Below are positions 9,364 through 18,392 of a stretch of 64,000 nucleotides of DNA, piece by piece. A program made the translations under genes and the position numbers. The notes beneath the pieces were generated by a model. The model searched no databases, was not told the DNA's origin, and saw nothing but the letters and a program-made list of their open reading frames with translations. Each line of letters opens with the position of its first letter. The stretch's first letter is position 1. This DNA is from an uncultured Blastocatellia bacterium. GTDB taxonomy: Bacteria > Acidobacteriota > Blastocatellia > HR10. The stretch is taken from positions 1 through 64,000 of the forward strand of contig CALHAI010000014.1 in the NCBI GenBank assembly GCA_937934295.1, written 5' to 3'.

Positions 9364-9634
9364 AGGCTCGCCTCCTCAAAAAGGGTCTCCCGTGATCTTC
9401 CGGGAAATGGCGTTCGCTTGGGGTGAGATGTCGGCGTCAGAGGGAATCAGTCGCGCTCGTCCGCCCGCGGCGGACGAAAGCGAAACGATATCGAGAACGA
9501 GGGGGGACGGATCAAGGGACCCGGCGATGTTCCGCGCCTCCGCCGCGATATATGTGGCACCAGGCGGCTCATCCGTTCGATCACCCACCGCTCCAACATC
9601 CGCATATCCTCGACGGCGAAAAATACAAGCCCAT
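9364..9634 (-). promoter_or_regulatory. Long untranslated leader of the DAHPS-PDT gene
   Basis: From the promoter at 9635-9663 to the ATG lie about 265 bases with no convincing gene; a 95-codon open frame (9376-9663) starts upstream of the -10 box and looks like chance. A perfect 9-bp hairpin (arms 9457-9465 and 9469-9477, 3-base loop) sits mid-leader. Close to the ribosome site a weak 5-bp stem (9401-9405 with 9388-9392) is followed by a run of five T (9378-9382), which could act as an attenuator. I see no T-box ACCGCG signature and no Phe/Tyr/Trp-rich leader peptide. Confidence 0.4.
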
Positions 9635-9663
9635 AGTATGGGAGGGACGCCCCCGACTGTCAA
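9635..9663 (-). promoter_or_regulatory. Sigma-70 promoter for the DAHPS-PDT gene
   Basis: Consensus -35 TTGACA (9658-9663, minus strand), 17-base spacer, -10 CATACT (9635-9640). It lies directly after the oppF stop codon, so the fusion gene is probably transcribed separately from the ABC genes. Confidence 0.6.
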
Positions 9664-9687
9664 GGGCGAACGGCGACAATTTCGTCC

Positions 9688-10671
9688 TCACACGAGGAAG
9701 CAGGCGACGAAATGGCCGGGCGCGACTTCTCTCAACTCGGGCTCGGCTTCTCGACATTCGGTCATGACGAAGGGGCAACGAGTGTGGAAGCGGCAGCCCG
9801 AGGGGGGATGCAGGGGGGAGGGGAGTTCTCCGCGCAGCGGCACCCGTTGCCCGCGCACGTCTGGATCCGGCTCCGGCACCGCCTGCAACAGCGCGCGCGT
9901 GTAGGGATGCAGGGGATGGCGATAGAGCATCTCCGTCGGCGCGATCTCGACGAGTCTCCCCAGATACATCACGCCGACGCGCGTGGCGAGGTGACGGACG
10001 AGCGCCAACCCATGCGAGATGAAGAGATAGGTGAGGCCGTGCCGCTGCTGCAGGTCCTGAAGCAAATTCACGATCTGCGCTTGGATCGAGACATCGAGCG
10101 CCGACACGGGTTCATCGGCGACAATGAACTTCGGCCGCAGGGCGAGGGCGCGTGCGATCCCGATGCGTTGCCGTTGTCCACCGGAGAACTCATGCGGATA
10201 CCGAGCGAGGGCGTCCATCGGGAGTCCGACTTCCGCGAGCAACTCGCGGACGCGAGCGCGCCGTTCCGAGGGCGTTCCCACGCGGTGAATGCGCAGCGGT
10301 TCCTCGAGGATCTCGCCAACGGTCATTCGGGGATTGAGCGAGGCGTAGGGGTCTTGAAAGATGATCTGCATATGGCGCCGCTGCGCGCGCAGCTTGCGCT
10401 TGGAGAGTTGAAGCAGGTCTGTGCCGTCGAACCACACCTCCCCGGCCGTCGGCTCGATCAACCGCAGGAGGCATCGGCCCGTCGTCGTCTTCCCACAACC
10501 GGATTCGCCGACAAGCCCCAGAGTCTCCCCCTCGCGAATCGTGAAGCTCACACCGTCTACGGCGCGCACCCATGCCGGCTTCCCGAACCCGAGACCGCGC
10601 CGCACGGGGAAGTATTTCTTGAGGTCTTTGACGACGAGGAGCGCTTCGGTCATCGACATCGCTTCGCTCAA
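9688..10671 (-). CDS. Oligopeptide/dipeptide ABC transporter ATPase (OppF/DppF type)
   Basis: A 327-residue ABC ATPase that would energise peptide import with the OppD-like partner encoded upstream. Walker A is GESGCGKTT, the signature is [15 protein letters not shown] and Walker B is [12 protein letters not shown]. After the nucleotide-binding domain comes the C-terminal oligopeptide-transporter extension with its conserved cysteines ([15 protein letters not shown], then ACF). The start overlaps the oppD stop by 4 bases. No permease or binding-protein gene is nearby, so these two ATPases must serve permeases encoded elsewhere. Confidence 0.93.
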   Translation of the reverse strand: MSEAMSMTEALLVVKDLKKYFPVRRGLGFGKPAWVRAVDGVSFTIREGETLGLVGESGCGKTTTGRCLLRLIEPTAGEVWFDGTDLLQLSKRKLRAQRRHMQIIFQDPYASLNPRMTVGEILEEPLRIHRVGTPSERRARVRELLAEVGLPMDALARYPHEFSGGQRQRIGIARALALRPKFIVADEPVSALDVSIQAQIVNLLQDLQQRHGLTYLFISHGLALVRHLATRVGVMYLGRLVEIAPTEMLYRHPLHPYTRALLQAVPEPDPDVRGQRVPLRGELPSPLHPPSGCRFHTRCPFVMTECREAEPELREVAPGHFVACFLV

Positions 10672-11693
10672 GGCACAGCACTATGGACGACGCGCGCTGC
10701 TGCCGGGCGAATCGGCGATCCGCGCGCAACGCAGCGCACGAGGTGCGCGGGGGCGATCTCGATCATCTCAACATCTCCCTCTCGGCAAGTCGGCTGCACT
10801 TCCGAACACCGATCGGCGAATGGGCATCCGGGAGGGAGGTTCAGCAAGTTGGGCACCGTCCCTTCGATCGCCTCCAGCCGACGCGGCCCCTCTCCCGACG
10901 CCACAAGGCGCGGCACACAACGCAGAAGGCCGCGCGTGTACGGATGTTGTGGATTGTGGAAGATCTCGCGCACCGGAGCATATTCGACGATACGGCCCGC
11001 ATACATGATGGCCACTTCGTCGGCCGTCTGAGCGACGACACCGAGATCGTGAGTGATCAGCAACATGGCGAGATGGAACTCCTCGCGCAAGCGGGCGAGG
11101 AGATCGAGGATCTCCGCTTGGATCGTGACGTCCAGGGCCGTCGTGGGCTCATCGGCGATCAGGAGTGCTGGACGGCAGATGAGCGCCATAGCGATCAGCG
11201 CACGCTGCCGCAGGCCGCCGGACAGCTCGTGGGGATAACTGCGCGCGCGCCGTTCGGGATCAGGGATGGCGACGGCCCGCATCATCTCGATGGCGCGCTC
11301 GAAAGCTTCACGGCGAGAGACGCGCTCGTGCGCGAGCACAGCCTCCGCGATTTGAAATCCCACGGTGAGGACGGGATTGAGCGCCGACATCGGATCCTGG
11401 AAGATCATTGCCAGGCGGGCGCCGCGCAGGCGTCGCATCTCTTCCTCCGCCATCTCGCACAGGTTTCGCCCCTCGAAGAGGATCTCTCCACCGACGAGGC
11501 GTCCGGGCGGCGGCACCAGCCGCAGGAGCGAGAGCGCCGTGACCGATTTCCCGCAGCCGGATTCGCCAACCAGCCCCAGCGTGCGTCCCCGCGCGATCGA
11601 GAAGCTCACGCCATCAACCGCGCGCACAAGGCCACGATCCGTGAAGAAGTATGTGCGCAGATCTCTCACCTCGAGCAACGGGCCAGTGATCAT
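10668..11693 (-). CDS. Oligopeptide/dipeptide ABC transporter ATPase (OppD/DppD type)
   Basis: An ABC ATPase of about 341 residues and partner of the OppF-like protein. Motifs are Walker [16 protein letters not shown], signature [15 protein letters not shown], Walker [13 protein letters not shown], and a C-terminal extension with the usual Cys-rich loop ([10 protein letters not shown]). I chose the ATG at 11693 because it overlaps the stop of the upstream small gene by 4 bases and starts directly at the domain ([17 protein letters not shown]). The frame extends to 11756 without a better site. Confidence 0.93.
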   Translation of the reverse strand: MITGPLLEVRDLRTYFFTDRGLVRAVDGVSFSIARGRTLGLVGESGCGKSVTALSLLRLVPPPGRLVGGEILFEGRNLCEMAEEEMRRLRGARLAMIFQDPMSALNPVLTVGFQIAEAVLAHERVSRREAFERAIEMMRAVAIPDPERRARSYPHELSGGLRQRALIAMALICRPALLIADEPTTALDVTIQAEILDLLARLREEFHLAMLLITHDLGVVAQTADEVAIMYAGRIVEYAPVREIFHNPQHPYTRGLLRCVPRLVASGEGPRRLEAIEGTVPNLLNLPPGCPFADRCSEVQPTCREGDVEMIEIAPAHLVRCVARGSPIRPAAARVVHSAVP

Positions 11694-12223
11694 CGTTCGA
11701 CATTTGAAGCACGATGCGCATTGCCAGCCACGATCCCCGCGCGATGGGGGGGACATTGCTCGGACACCAGCCGCGCGACGGGAACGAGGCGATATTCGAT
11801 GACCGATGGGGAAGCGAGCAAGACCCCGATCGTGCGCTCCAGGCCGCGCCGTCGCAGGATGAGCGCCATACGCTCGCCCGGCTGCGGCGGAGCGCTCCCC
11901 TTGGCCTGCCAGATGTTCTTGGCCATCTCGTACGCGCGCCGCTGGTGACCCGCGCCATCGGTCACCGCGAAGCGAACGGCATGCCGAGCGCGTTCGCAGA
12001 TCGGATAGGAGCCGGACATCCGCATGGACGTGACGACGTCAAGCATCTCGCGCTTCACCCCCATGGGGGTGGCGACGACTTCGAGGTCCTGCGGCTCGTC
12101 CATCCCCAGGTCGTCGTGGATGGAGATGGCGGACAGGGCGAGAGACCATGGGGGCGCTCCGATCCCCAGCCGAAGCGGAAGGCGCCAACGCCTCATCCAC
12201 TCGCTCTTGGCGACGTGAACCAT
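11690..12223 (-). CDS. Uncharacterised 177-residue protein upstream of oppD
   Basis: I do not recognise this protein. It is basic, has no signal peptide or clear membrane segment, and contains the stretches [20 protein letters not shown] and [15 protein letters not shown]. An AAGGAG ribosome site lies about 8 bases before the ATG, and its end overlaps the oppD start by 4 bases, which supports real translation and coupling to the transporter ATPases. A chance frame cannot be fully excluded because the opposite strand is also open here. Confidence 0.5.
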   Translation of the reverse strand: MVHVAKSEWMRRWRLPLRLGIGAPPWSLALSAISIHDDLGMDEPQDLEVVATPMGVKREMLDVVTSMRMSGSYPICERARHAVRFAVTDGAGHQRRAYEMAKNIWQAKGSAPPQPGERMALILRRRGLERTIGVLLASPSVIEYRLVPVARLVSEQCPPHRAGIVAGNAHRASNVER

Positions 12224-12245
12224 GCGTCGCTCTCCTTGATCAGTC

Positions 12246-12641
12246 TCAGATCAGGTCGAGCGTCTCCAAAAGCTCTCGCACGCGGCGTTCGATCTCGTCC
12301 CGAACTTGGCGGAAGACCTCCAGCGATTGGCCATGGGGATCCGGGATGTCCCAATGTACCCGCCGGCGTGCGGGAATCCACGGGCATTCATCGCCGCACC
12401 CCATGGTGACGACGACGTCCCATGTCAGGTCGGGGAGTGCCTCGAACCCCTTGGGCATCGCTTCGGCCAGCTCGATCCCGCGCTCGCGCATGACCAGACG
12501 CGCGTGCGGATTGACTTCTGTGGATGGGCGCGATCCGGCGCTCCAGGCCCTCACGCGCCCTTGTCCGAGATGCCGCGCCCAGGCCTCGGCCATTTGGCTG
12601 CGGCATGCGTTCTCCACACACACGAACAAGATGTTCTTCAT
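12246..12641 (-). CDS. arsC: ArsC-type arsenate reductase / low-molecular-weight phosphatase family
   Basis: A 131-residue protein of the thioredoxin-coupled arsenate reductase group, which reduces As(V) to As(III). The phosphatase-like CX5R loop is at residues 8-14 (CVENACRSQ), and the later redox pair is visible as MGCGDECP, matching the Cys82/Cys89 pair of Gram-positive-type ArsC. The IPDP segment before QSLEVFRQVRDEI is typical. No arsR, arsB or acr3 gene is adjacent, so a stand-alone detoxification role or another phosphatase role remains possible. It has a promoter only 14 bases before the ATG (12656-12685). Confidence 0.85.
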   Translation of the reverse strand: MKNILFVCVENACRSQMAEAWARHLGQGRVRAWSAGSRPSTEVNPHARLVMRERGIELAEAMPKGFEALPDLTWDVVVTMGCGDECPWIPARRRVHWDIPDPHGQSLEVFRQVRDEIERRVRELLETLDLI

Positions 12642-12655
12642 CCCGACAAGCGATG

Positions 12656-12685
12656 AATATACATGCTCAGAGACGGCTTGGACAA
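12656..12685 (-). promoter_or_regulatory. Sigma-70 promoter placed directly before arsC
   Basis: Minus strand TTGTCC (12680-12685), 18 bases, TATATT (12656-12661). Only 14 bases separate the -10 box from the ATG at 12641, so the transcript would have a leader of about 7 bases with no ribosome site. Confidence 0.5.
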
Positions 12686-12728
12686 GGGGTGAATCGAAAG
12701 TGCTCCCGCCTCCGATCGCCGCGCGTCC

Positions 12729-13772
12729 CTACGAGGATTCGGGGAAGAGTCCCCGATCGGCCAGCGGAAGGCGCGGGGTCGCGTAGCCGAGATGCCGATA
12801 GGCGGCTTCGGTGACGACACGACCGCGCGGCGTGCGATTCAAAAATCCAATACGGAGGAGATAGGGCTCGTAGATCTCCTCGATGGCGTCCTTCTCCTCG
12901 TTGATGGCCGCCGAGAGAGTGTTCAGGCCGACGGGCCCACCGTGGAACTTCTCGATGATCGTCAGCAGCAGCTTGCGATCCACTTCGTCCAGCCCGAAGC
13001 GATCCACTTCCATGCGATTGAGGGCGTACTCGGCGATCTCGCGCGTGATGCGCCCATCGGCTTCGACCTGGGCGAAATCGCGGACGCGGCGCAGCAGCCG
13101 ATTGGCGATGCGGGGCGTGCCGCGCGCGCGGCGGGCGATCTCGCGCGCTCCCTCGGGCTCGATCTCGATCCCCAGAATGCGTGCCGAGCGCAGGACGATC
13201 TGTTCCAGCTCCTCCGGGGCGTAGAAGTCCAGATGCAGATCAATGCCGAAGCGACCGCGTAAGGGAGCGCCCAAAAGGCCCTTGCGCGTCGTCGCTCCGA
13301 TCAAGGTGAACGGCGGCAGATCAATTTTGATCGAGCGCGCGGCCGGCCCTTGCCCGATGATGATATCCAGTTGATAGGCCTCCATGGCCGGATAGAGGAT
13401 CTCTTCGACGGCGGGATTGAGCCGGTGAATCTCATCGATGAAGAGCACGTCGCGCGGCCCCAGGTTCGTGAGCAATGCCGCCAGATCGCCCGAGCGCTCG
13501 ATGACCGGCCCGGAGGTCGCGCGAATTTCGACCCCCAATTCGTGCGCGATGATATAGGCGAGTGTCGTCTTGCCCGTCCCCGGCGGACCATGCAAAAGGA
13601 CATGATCCAGCGCTTCGCCGCGTGCGCGCGCGGCGCGGATGAAGACGCTCAGGTTCTCCTTGAGCTTCGACTGTCCGATGTACTCGTCGAGTCGAAGCGG
13701 GCGCAATCGGGCATCGTACTGCCGATCCTCTTCCGTCGGCGCCCCGTTGATGAGTGGATGCCGCTTCGGCAT
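12729..13772 (-). CDS. ruvB: Holliday junction branch migration helicase RuvB
   Basis: The motor of branch migration in homologous recombination and repair: a AAA+ ring of RuvB drives DNA through the RuvA-bound junction. The protein is about 347 residues, the usual length. Visible are the N-terminal [13 protein letters not shown] segment, Walker [11 protein letters not shown], Walker [10 protein letters not shown], sensor GATTRKGLL, arginine-finger region PLRGRFGI and the winged-helix end ([15 protein letters not shown]). I chose the ATG at 13772 because the family starts close to it; the frame runs on to 13868. ruvA and ruvC are not in the window. Confidence 0.96.
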   Translation of the reverse strand: MPKRHPLINGAPTEEDRQYDARLRPLRLDEYIGQSKLKENLSVFIRAARARGEALDHVLLHGPPGTGKTTLAYIIAHELGVEIRATSGPVIERSGDLAALLTNLGPRDVLFIDEIHRLNPAVEEILYPAMEAYQLDIIIGQGPAARSIKIDLPPFTLIGATTRKGLLGAPLRGRFGIDLHLDFYAPEELEQIVLRSARILGIEIEPEGAREIARRARGTPRIANRLLRRVRDFAQVEADGRITREIAEYALNRMEVDRFGLDEVDRKLLLTIIEKFHGGPVGLNTLSAAINEEKDAIEEIYEPYLLRIGFLNRTPRGRVVTEAAYRHLGYATPRLPLADRGLFPESS

Positions 13773-13781
13773 GTCGCGATC

Positions 13782-13787
13782 ATTGTA
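13782..13787 (-). promoter_or_regulatory. Extended -10 box abutting ruvB start
   Basis: TACAAT on the minus strand, preceded by TGC (extended -10 pattern), lies 9 bases before the ruvB ATG. No clear -35 is seen. The start codon would be at or next to the transcript's 5' end. Confidence 0.4.
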
Positions 13788-13917
13788 GCACAGGGGGTGG
13801 CGCGAGACGAAAAGGTCTCCCCGGCGCGCGGCGGCAAGGGGGTCTCCCACATCCGGGGGCCGGGTCATCGCGTGCGGTTGAAATCATCGGGGACGGTGGG
13901 GTATCTTGAATTCTCTC

Positions 13918-14769
13918 ATGCCCGGCACGTTGTACATCGTGGCGACGCCCATTGGGAATCTGGAGGACATCACGCTGCGCGCCCTGCGGATCCTTCAGGA
14001 GGTGGATCTCATCGCCTGTGAGGACACGCGGCAGACGCTCAAGCTGCTTCGCCATTATGGCATCCGGCGGCCACTTCTCAGCTATCGCGAACACAACCAG
14101 AGGAAGCGGGCGGAGGAGCTCATTGCGCGGTTGAAGGAAGGGCGGAGCGTGGCGCTCGTCAGCGATGCGGGCACGCCGCTTCTCTCCGATCCGGGCGAAG
14201 TGTTGCTCGAGCGGGCCATTGCCGAAGGGATTCCGGTCGTGCCAATCCCCGGCCCCTCGGCGGTGACGACGGCGGCGATGGCGGCGGGCTTACCTGTGAA
14301 TCGGTTCCTCTTTGTCGGATTCCTCCCGGCAAGGCGCGGACCGCGGCGAGCGGAGTTGGAGCGGCTGAAGACGATCCCCTACACGCTCATCTTCTTCGAA
14401 GCGCCACATCGGCTGGCGGAGACGCTCGCGGACCTGCGCGAGATCCTGGGAGCGCGACCGGCCGTGTTGGCGCGCGAGCTGACGAAGGTACATGAGACGT
14501 TCGAGCGAGCGACACTCGCGGAACTGGCCGAGCGCGTGGCCGAAGCGCCAGTCAAAGGCGAGATCGTTCTGCTGGTCGCTGGAGCGGAAGTGGCGCGCCC
14601 AACCGAGGTGGATGCGACCACGCTCGCCGAGCGAGTGAAAGCCGTGATCTCCGCAACCGGCCTCGATGCGAAGACGGCCATGAGATGCGTGGCCGAGGAA
14701 TACGGCGTGAGCCGACGAGAAGTCTACCGTGCTTGCTTGAGTCATCGAGAGGAGGCGGGCGATGCCTGA
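13918..14769 (+). CDS. rsmI: 16S rRNA (cytidine1402-2'-O)-methyltransferase RsmI
   Basis: Methylates the 2'-OH of C1402 in the ribosomal decoding centre using SAM. About 283 residues, family length. The tetrapyrrole-methylase fold motifs are clear: GTLYIVATPIGNLEDIT at the start, ACEDTRQTLKLL, SYREHNQ, VSDAGTPLLSDPG, IPGPSAVTTA and FVGFLP. The C-terminal helix-rich part (SRREVYRACL) is intact. I use the ATG at 13918; an in-frame TTG lies 12 bases upstream. It overlaps the next gene by 8 bases and is divergent from ruvB. Confidence 0.95.
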   Translation: MPGTLYIVATPIGNLEDITLRALRILQEVDLIACEDTRQTLKLLRHYGIRRPLLSYREHNQRKRAEELIARLKEGRSVALVSDAGTPLLSDPGEVLLERAIAEGIPVVPIPGPSAVTTAAMAAGLPVNRFLFVGFLPARRGPRRAELERLKTIPYTLIFFEAPHRLAETLADLREILGARPAVLARELTKVHETFERATLAELAERVAEAPVKGEIVLLVAGAEVARPTEVDATTLAERVKAVISATGLDAKTAMRCVAEEYGVSRREVYRACLSHREEAGDA

Positions 14770-15712
14770 GGGACGGAAACCGATCTCGCACGTGGCGCAA
14801 TGGGTGATTCTCGGCAGCTTCCTCCGTGGGGCGTTCGATCTCGCGCTGGCCGAGCAAGCGCGCGTCGCCGAGCGCCTGCGGTTGGGGGCGAACGTGACGA
14901 TGGTCGTCTATGAGGCGTCGGGAAGGGCAACGTCGCCGAATCCCGAACCGGTGCGCTTGGCACAGACCTTCGATAGTCTCGAGGCCGAAGCGACGTATCT
15001 CCGAAAGACGCTCGGGATCGAGCGGCTCGTCCCCCGGCACATTCGCTCCGTCGGCCTTCTACCCGGCGAACGCTTTCGCGACGGGGTGTTCATCGAAGGA
15101 CGCTCCGCGGAAGGGAGCCGGCGCCCGATCGAGGAAGAGCTGGACGCCCTCACTGCGCGAGTCCTTTGGCGCACGATCGAGTTGGTCGCCATCTCGCGCA
15201 CGGACGTTTCGATGAACTTCGCGATGACGTCCGACGAACGGACGATCCTGCGCGTGGAGGATGTAGAAGTGCGCCATTTCGAGACCATCGTGTTGGAAGG
15301 TGCGCTCTCAACGGCCGAGGCTCAACCGCGGGCGATACTCCTGACGGTGACGGTGGCGATCGTCCCGCAAACTCAGTTGCGGAATCGTCCACAGGAACTC
15401 TCCGCTCCGTGCGACGCGTCCGGACGCGCGATCTCAATACGGCTGGAGGACATCTTCCTTCCTCCCGTTCTTGTCGAGCGCGTCATCCCGAAATTCCCCA
15501 CACGCCGTCCGCTGGGGACCGTTTTGGTCGAGGGAATCGTGACGCTCGATGGACGCGTCACGAACGCGCGCATCGTGCGGGCGTTCGATCGAGAGCTCGA
15601 GACGTTCGCCCTTGAGGCGTTCGAACGCTTCCGATTTCTTCCGGCGCGATTGAACGGACGACCCGTTCGCGCGATCGTTCGCGAGGAAGTGACATTTCAA
15701 GCCGTGCCGTGA
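14762..15712 (+). CDS. TonB C-terminal-domain protein
   Basis: A 316-residue protein whose last 80 residues match the TonB/TonB-like C-terminal domain (VIPKFPTRRPLGTVLVEGIV, LDGRVTNARIVRAFDRELE, FERFRFLPARLNGRPV). In TonB this domain contacts outer-membrane receptors in the periplasm. The N-terminus has only a weakly hydrophobic segment (about residues 10-30) and no ExbB/ExbD genes are near, so I read it as a TonB-domain envelope protein, not a proven energy transducer. The central 200 residues are unfamiliar. The start overlaps rsmI by 8 bases. Confidence 0.7.
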   Translation: MPEGRKPISHVAQWVILGSFLRGAFDLALAEQARVAERLRLGANVTMVVYEASGRATSPNPEPVRLAQTFDSLEAEATYLRKTLGIERLVPRHIRSVGLLPGERFRDGVFIEGRSAEGSRRPIEEELDALTARVLWRTIELVAISRTDVSMNFAMTSDERTILRVEDVEVRHFETIVLEGALSTAEAQPRAILLTVTVAIVPQTQLRNRPQELSAPCDASGRAISIRLEDIFLPPVLVERVIPKFPTRRPLGTVLVEGIVTLDGRVTNARIVRAFDRELETFALEAFERFRFLPARLNGRPVRAIVREEVTFQAVP

Positions 15713-15743
15713 CCGATGAGGAGCATCTCGTTTGGAGGAGACC

Positions 15744-16673
15744 ATGGGCGTTTTACGCACATTGCTTCTTATGGGATCGCAGAATCAATGGTTGCGGGAG
15801 CGAGCGCCGCGCTATCGGTTCGTGCGACGCACGGTCGAGCGCTTCATTCCGGGGGAGACGTTGGAGGCGGCGCTTGAGGCCGGGCGGGCGCTGCAGGAAC
15901 AGGGCATTGGGACGGTCTTCACCTATCTCGGCGAGAACATCACCGATGCCCGAGAGGCCGAGGCCGTCGCCGCTCATTATGTGGAGGTGCTCGCGCGCAT
16001 TCGCGCGTGGGAGCGACCAGCAGAGATCTCCGTCAAGTTGACCCAGCTCGGCCTGGATTTGGACCCGGAGCTTTGTTACGCGAACGTGCGCCGATTATTG
16101 GAGGCCGCAGCGCCCCATCAGATGGTGTGGCTCGACATGGAGGCGAGCCCTTACGTGGACATCACGCTGGAGATATATCGGCGGGCGCGCGCCGTCTCCT
16201 CGAACGTGGGCGTTTGCCTACAGGCCTACCTGTACCGGACCGAGCGTGACTTGCTCTCGCTGCTGCCACTGCGACCGGCCATTCGACTCGTGAAAGGGGC
16301 ATATCGCGAGCCGCCCGATCGCGCCTATCCGCGCAAGCGCGATGTGGACGCGAATTTCTTCGCACTCGCCCGGCGTCTTCTCAGCGAGGAGGTGCGGCGA
16401 AACGGTGTGCGCGCGGCGATCGCCACGCACGATCGCGCGCTCATTCGCCGCATCGCCGAGTTCGCGGCCGCCGCGGGCATCCCGCGCTCGGAGACGGAGT
16501 TTCAGATGCTCTACGGGATTCAGCGCGAGGAACAACGACACCTGGCGCGCGAGGGGTATCGCATGCTCGTGCTCATCTCCTATGGGTCCTTCTGGTTTCC
16601 CTGGTTCATGCGCCGATTGGCCGAGCGACCGGCGAATCTCCTCTTCCTGCTGCGGCACTTGGTCTTCGGATGA
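15744..16673 (+). CDS. Proline dehydrogenase (monofunctional, FAD)
   Basis: Oxidises proline to pyrroline-5-carboxylate at the membrane, passing electrons through FAD to quinone. About 309 residues, the length of the Thermus/Deinococcus-type stand-alone enzyme. Motifs include FTYLGENITDAREAE, ISVKLTQLGLD, WLDMEASPYVD, CLQAYLYRTERD, RLVKGAYREP, THD, EFQMLYGI, and the C-terminal YGSFWFPWFMRRLAERP. I chose the ATG at 15744 because GGAGGAG overlaps the upstream TTG codon at 15732. No pyrroline-5-carboxylate dehydrogenase gene is adjacent. Its end is 3 bases from the convergent threonine ammonia-lyase gene. Confidence 0.93.
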   Translation: MGVLRTLLLMGSQNQWLRERAPRYRFVRRTVERFIPGETLEAALEAGRALQEQGIGTVFTYLGENITDAREAEAVAAHYVEVLARIRAWERPAEISVKLTQLGLDLDPELCYANVRRLLEAAAPHQMVWLDMEASPYVDITLEIYRRARAVSSNVGVCLQAYLYRTERDLLSLLPLRPAIRLVKGAYREPPDRAYPRKRDVDANFFALARRLLSEEVRRNGVRAAIATHDRALIRRIAEFAAAAGIPRSETEFQMLYGIQREEQRHLAREGYRMLVLISYGSFWFPWFMRRLAERPANLLFLLRHLVFG

Positions 16674-16676
16674 AGA

Positions 16677-17657
16677 TCATGTGGGCGTCGCCGCATCCAC
16701 AAGGAGCGCGGTCAGGCGATCGAGATCAAGGTTACTGCCGGTGAGGATCACCCCGATCCGCGGACCGAAATCGCACGAGGTTTCCAAGAGGGCGGCCACG
16801 CCCGCGGCACCGGCGCCTTCGACGACCTGATGCTCATGTTTGAGCAACAGGACGATCGCTTCGCGAATCGCCTTCTCGGAGACGAGCAGAATATCGTCCA
16901 CATATTGCCGGATGAGGGGAAAGGTGATCGAGTCCGGCTCGATGTTCCCGGCCAATCCATCGGCGAGCGTCTCGCGCTCCCGAATGCGTACGAGACGGCC
17001 GGCGCGGAAGGATTCGTACATAGCCGGCGAATTCTCCGACTGCACGCCGAAGACCTTGATCTTGGGATTCAGGGCACGAGCGGCGAGCGCGACGCCGGCT
17101 AACAGACCTCCGCCTCCCGTTGGGACAAGCAATGCGTCTAAGTGCGGGACGGTCTCCAACATCTCCACGGCAATCGTCCCCTGCCCGTGGATGACATCCG
17201 CGTCATTGTAAGGCGAGATGAAGAGGGCCCCTGAGCGCGCGGCCATCTCGCGCGCCTGCTGCTCGGCTTCGTCGTAGTCCTCGCCGACGAGCAACAAGCT
17301 GACGCGATGGCGAGCGATGGCTTCGATCTTCGTCGGCGCGGCCGTGCGGGGCACGATGATGGTCGCCCGCACCTTGAAGAGTTCGGCTCCATAGGCGAGG
17401 GCGCGCCCATGATTGCCCGCGGAGACGGTGAGGATCTCGCGTCGCTGCGCTTCCGCTCCCAAGCGCATGAGCTTGTAGAGCGCACCCCGCACTTTGAAGG
17501 ATCCGGTCAGCTGCAAGTTTTCGAGCTTCAGATAGACCTCCGCCGAACGGTGTTCGGACAACCAGGAGGAGCGAACCAGCGGCGTCGGCCAGATCATGCC
17601 GCGCAGCCGTTGTCGCGCTCGAAGGACCTCCCGCAGGTTCATGGCCGCGCGTGGCAT
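16677..17657 (-). CDS. Threonine ammonia-lyase (PLP, short form)
   Basis: A 326-residue fold-type II PLP enzyme that deaminates threonine (or serine) to 2-oxobutyrate. The PLP lysine is in TGSFKVRGA (about residue 54), followed by the substrate loop SAGNHG and the glycine-rich phosphate loop PTGGGGLLAG. There is no C-terminal ACT domain, so this is the catabolic TdcB-like or short form; serine racemase-like activity is also possible. The start has GGAGG about 9 bases upstream. It faces proline dehydrogenase tail to tail, so the pair may both serve amino-acid breakdown. Confidence 0.87.
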   Translation of the reverse strand: MPRAAMNLREVLRARQRLRGMIWPTPLVRSSWLSEHRSAEVYLKLENLQLTGSFKVRGALYKLMRLGAEAQRREILTVSAGNHGRALAYGAELFKVRATIIVPRTAAPTKIEAIARHRVSLLLVGEDYDEAEQQAREMAARSGALFISPYNDADVIHGQGTIAVEMLETVPHLDALLVPTGGGGLLAGVALAARALNPKIKVFGVQSENSPAMYESFRAGRLVRIRERETLADGLAGNIEPDSITFPLIRQYVDDILLVSEKAIREAIVLLLKHEHQVVEGAGAAGVAALLETSCDFGPRIGVILTGSNLDLDRLTALLVDAATPT

Positions 17658-17704
17658 TCTACGCGACCTCCAGCATCCGCCTCAAGGGCCGAGTGCACGG
17701 GTGA

Positions 17705-18286
17705 TCACCGCCCCACCGGATGCGCGCGATTGTATTCGGCGATGAAGTCTCGGGTGATGTCAAGGGCGGGATCGAAATAGCTGATGGCCCCAGCCTGGCT
17801 GAGCACGGCGTGATCGAGTACGAGTTGAATCTGTCGCGCCTGCGCATATGACGTGAGGAAGGTGAAGATGCGTTCACGGATGGGGTCGGTCGCTCGGCGC
17901 ATGGCCCGCTCGTAGTCGCGCTGAAAGTCCTCGTTCTCGCGTTGATAGCGGCTCTGCAACTCCTCCAATTCGTCTTGCTTCTGCTCGCGAGCCTGGGGCG
18001 TGAGATTCGCCCACTGGGTTTGCAGCTCGCGTTGCAGGCTCTGGATCTGCTGCTGGAGTCTCTGGAGCGTTGCCAAGCGGTCGCGGAAGGATTCGTCCGT
18101 CTGCCGTATTTGCTGCAGGAGCTGCTGAATGCCATTCTCCATAGTGAAGAGGCGACTATCCAGGATGGCGATCTTCAACGCTTGGGCATTGGACGTCGGT
18201 TGCGTCGCTTGCTGTCGTGCGGCAAACGTCCATCCGGCTGCCCCCATCAGGCTGGCCAGAATGAACGCGAAGAGGTGCTTGCTCAT
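17705..18286 (-). CDS. OmpH/Skp-family periplasmic chaperone-like protein
   Basis: A protein of about 193 residues with a signal peptide (FAFILASLMGAAGWTFAA) followed by a short beta strand (KIAILDSRLFTMENG) and a long coiled coil rich in Gln, Glu and Arg (about residues 60-145), the pattern of OmpH/Skp. Skp holds unfolded outer-membrane proteins in the periplasm. The C-terminus (QIQLVLDHAVLSQAG, SYFDPALDITRDFI) has the typical OmpH closing strand. I chose the ATG at 18286 because AAGGAGGGG lies about 5 bases upstream. bamA and lpxD, its usual neighbours, are not here. Confidence 0.85.
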   Translation of the reverse strand: MSKHLFAFILASLMGAAGWTFAARQQATQPTSNAQALKIAILDSRLFTMENGIQQLLQQIRQTDESFRDRLATLQRLQQQIQSLQRELQTQWANLTPQAREQKQDELEELQSRYQRENEDFQRDYERAMRRATDPIRERIFTFLTSYAQARQIQLVLDHAVLSQAGAISYFDPALDITRDFIAEYNRAHPVGR

Positions 18287-18328
18287 CTCTTCCCCTCCTT
18301 CCACTGCGGTTTCGATACCGAGTGAGCA

Positions 18329-18334
18329 ATTGTA
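18329..18334 (-). promoter_or_regulatory. Extended -10 box upstream of ompH-like gene
   Basis: TGC-TACAAT on the minus strand, 42 bases before the ATG at 18286, in the gap after the PBP gene. The -35 region is not recognisable; an extended -10 can work without one. Confidence 0.4.
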
Positions 18335-18392
18335 GCATGCGTCGGGAATACCTCCCAGCTCTCTGAAGGGACGGCGATCCTCTCACGTCGCG

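Noticed and set aside
9570-9600. A possible tRNA T-arm (GTTCGATC) in the 9.4-9.7 kb gap
   Set aside because: The flanking bases do not pair to form a T stem and no acceptor or anticodon arm can be built around it.
9364-9634. T-box riboswitch for the aromatic fusion gene
   Set aside because: No AGGGTGGNACCGCG-type antiterminator box is present; the nearest match (TGGTGCCAC) lacks the key bases.
9376-9663. A 95-codon minus-strand frame in the leader of the DAHPS-PDT gene as a small gene or leader peptide
   Set aside because: It begins upstream of the predicted -10 box, lacks a ribosome site and shows no run of Phe, Tyr or Trp codons.
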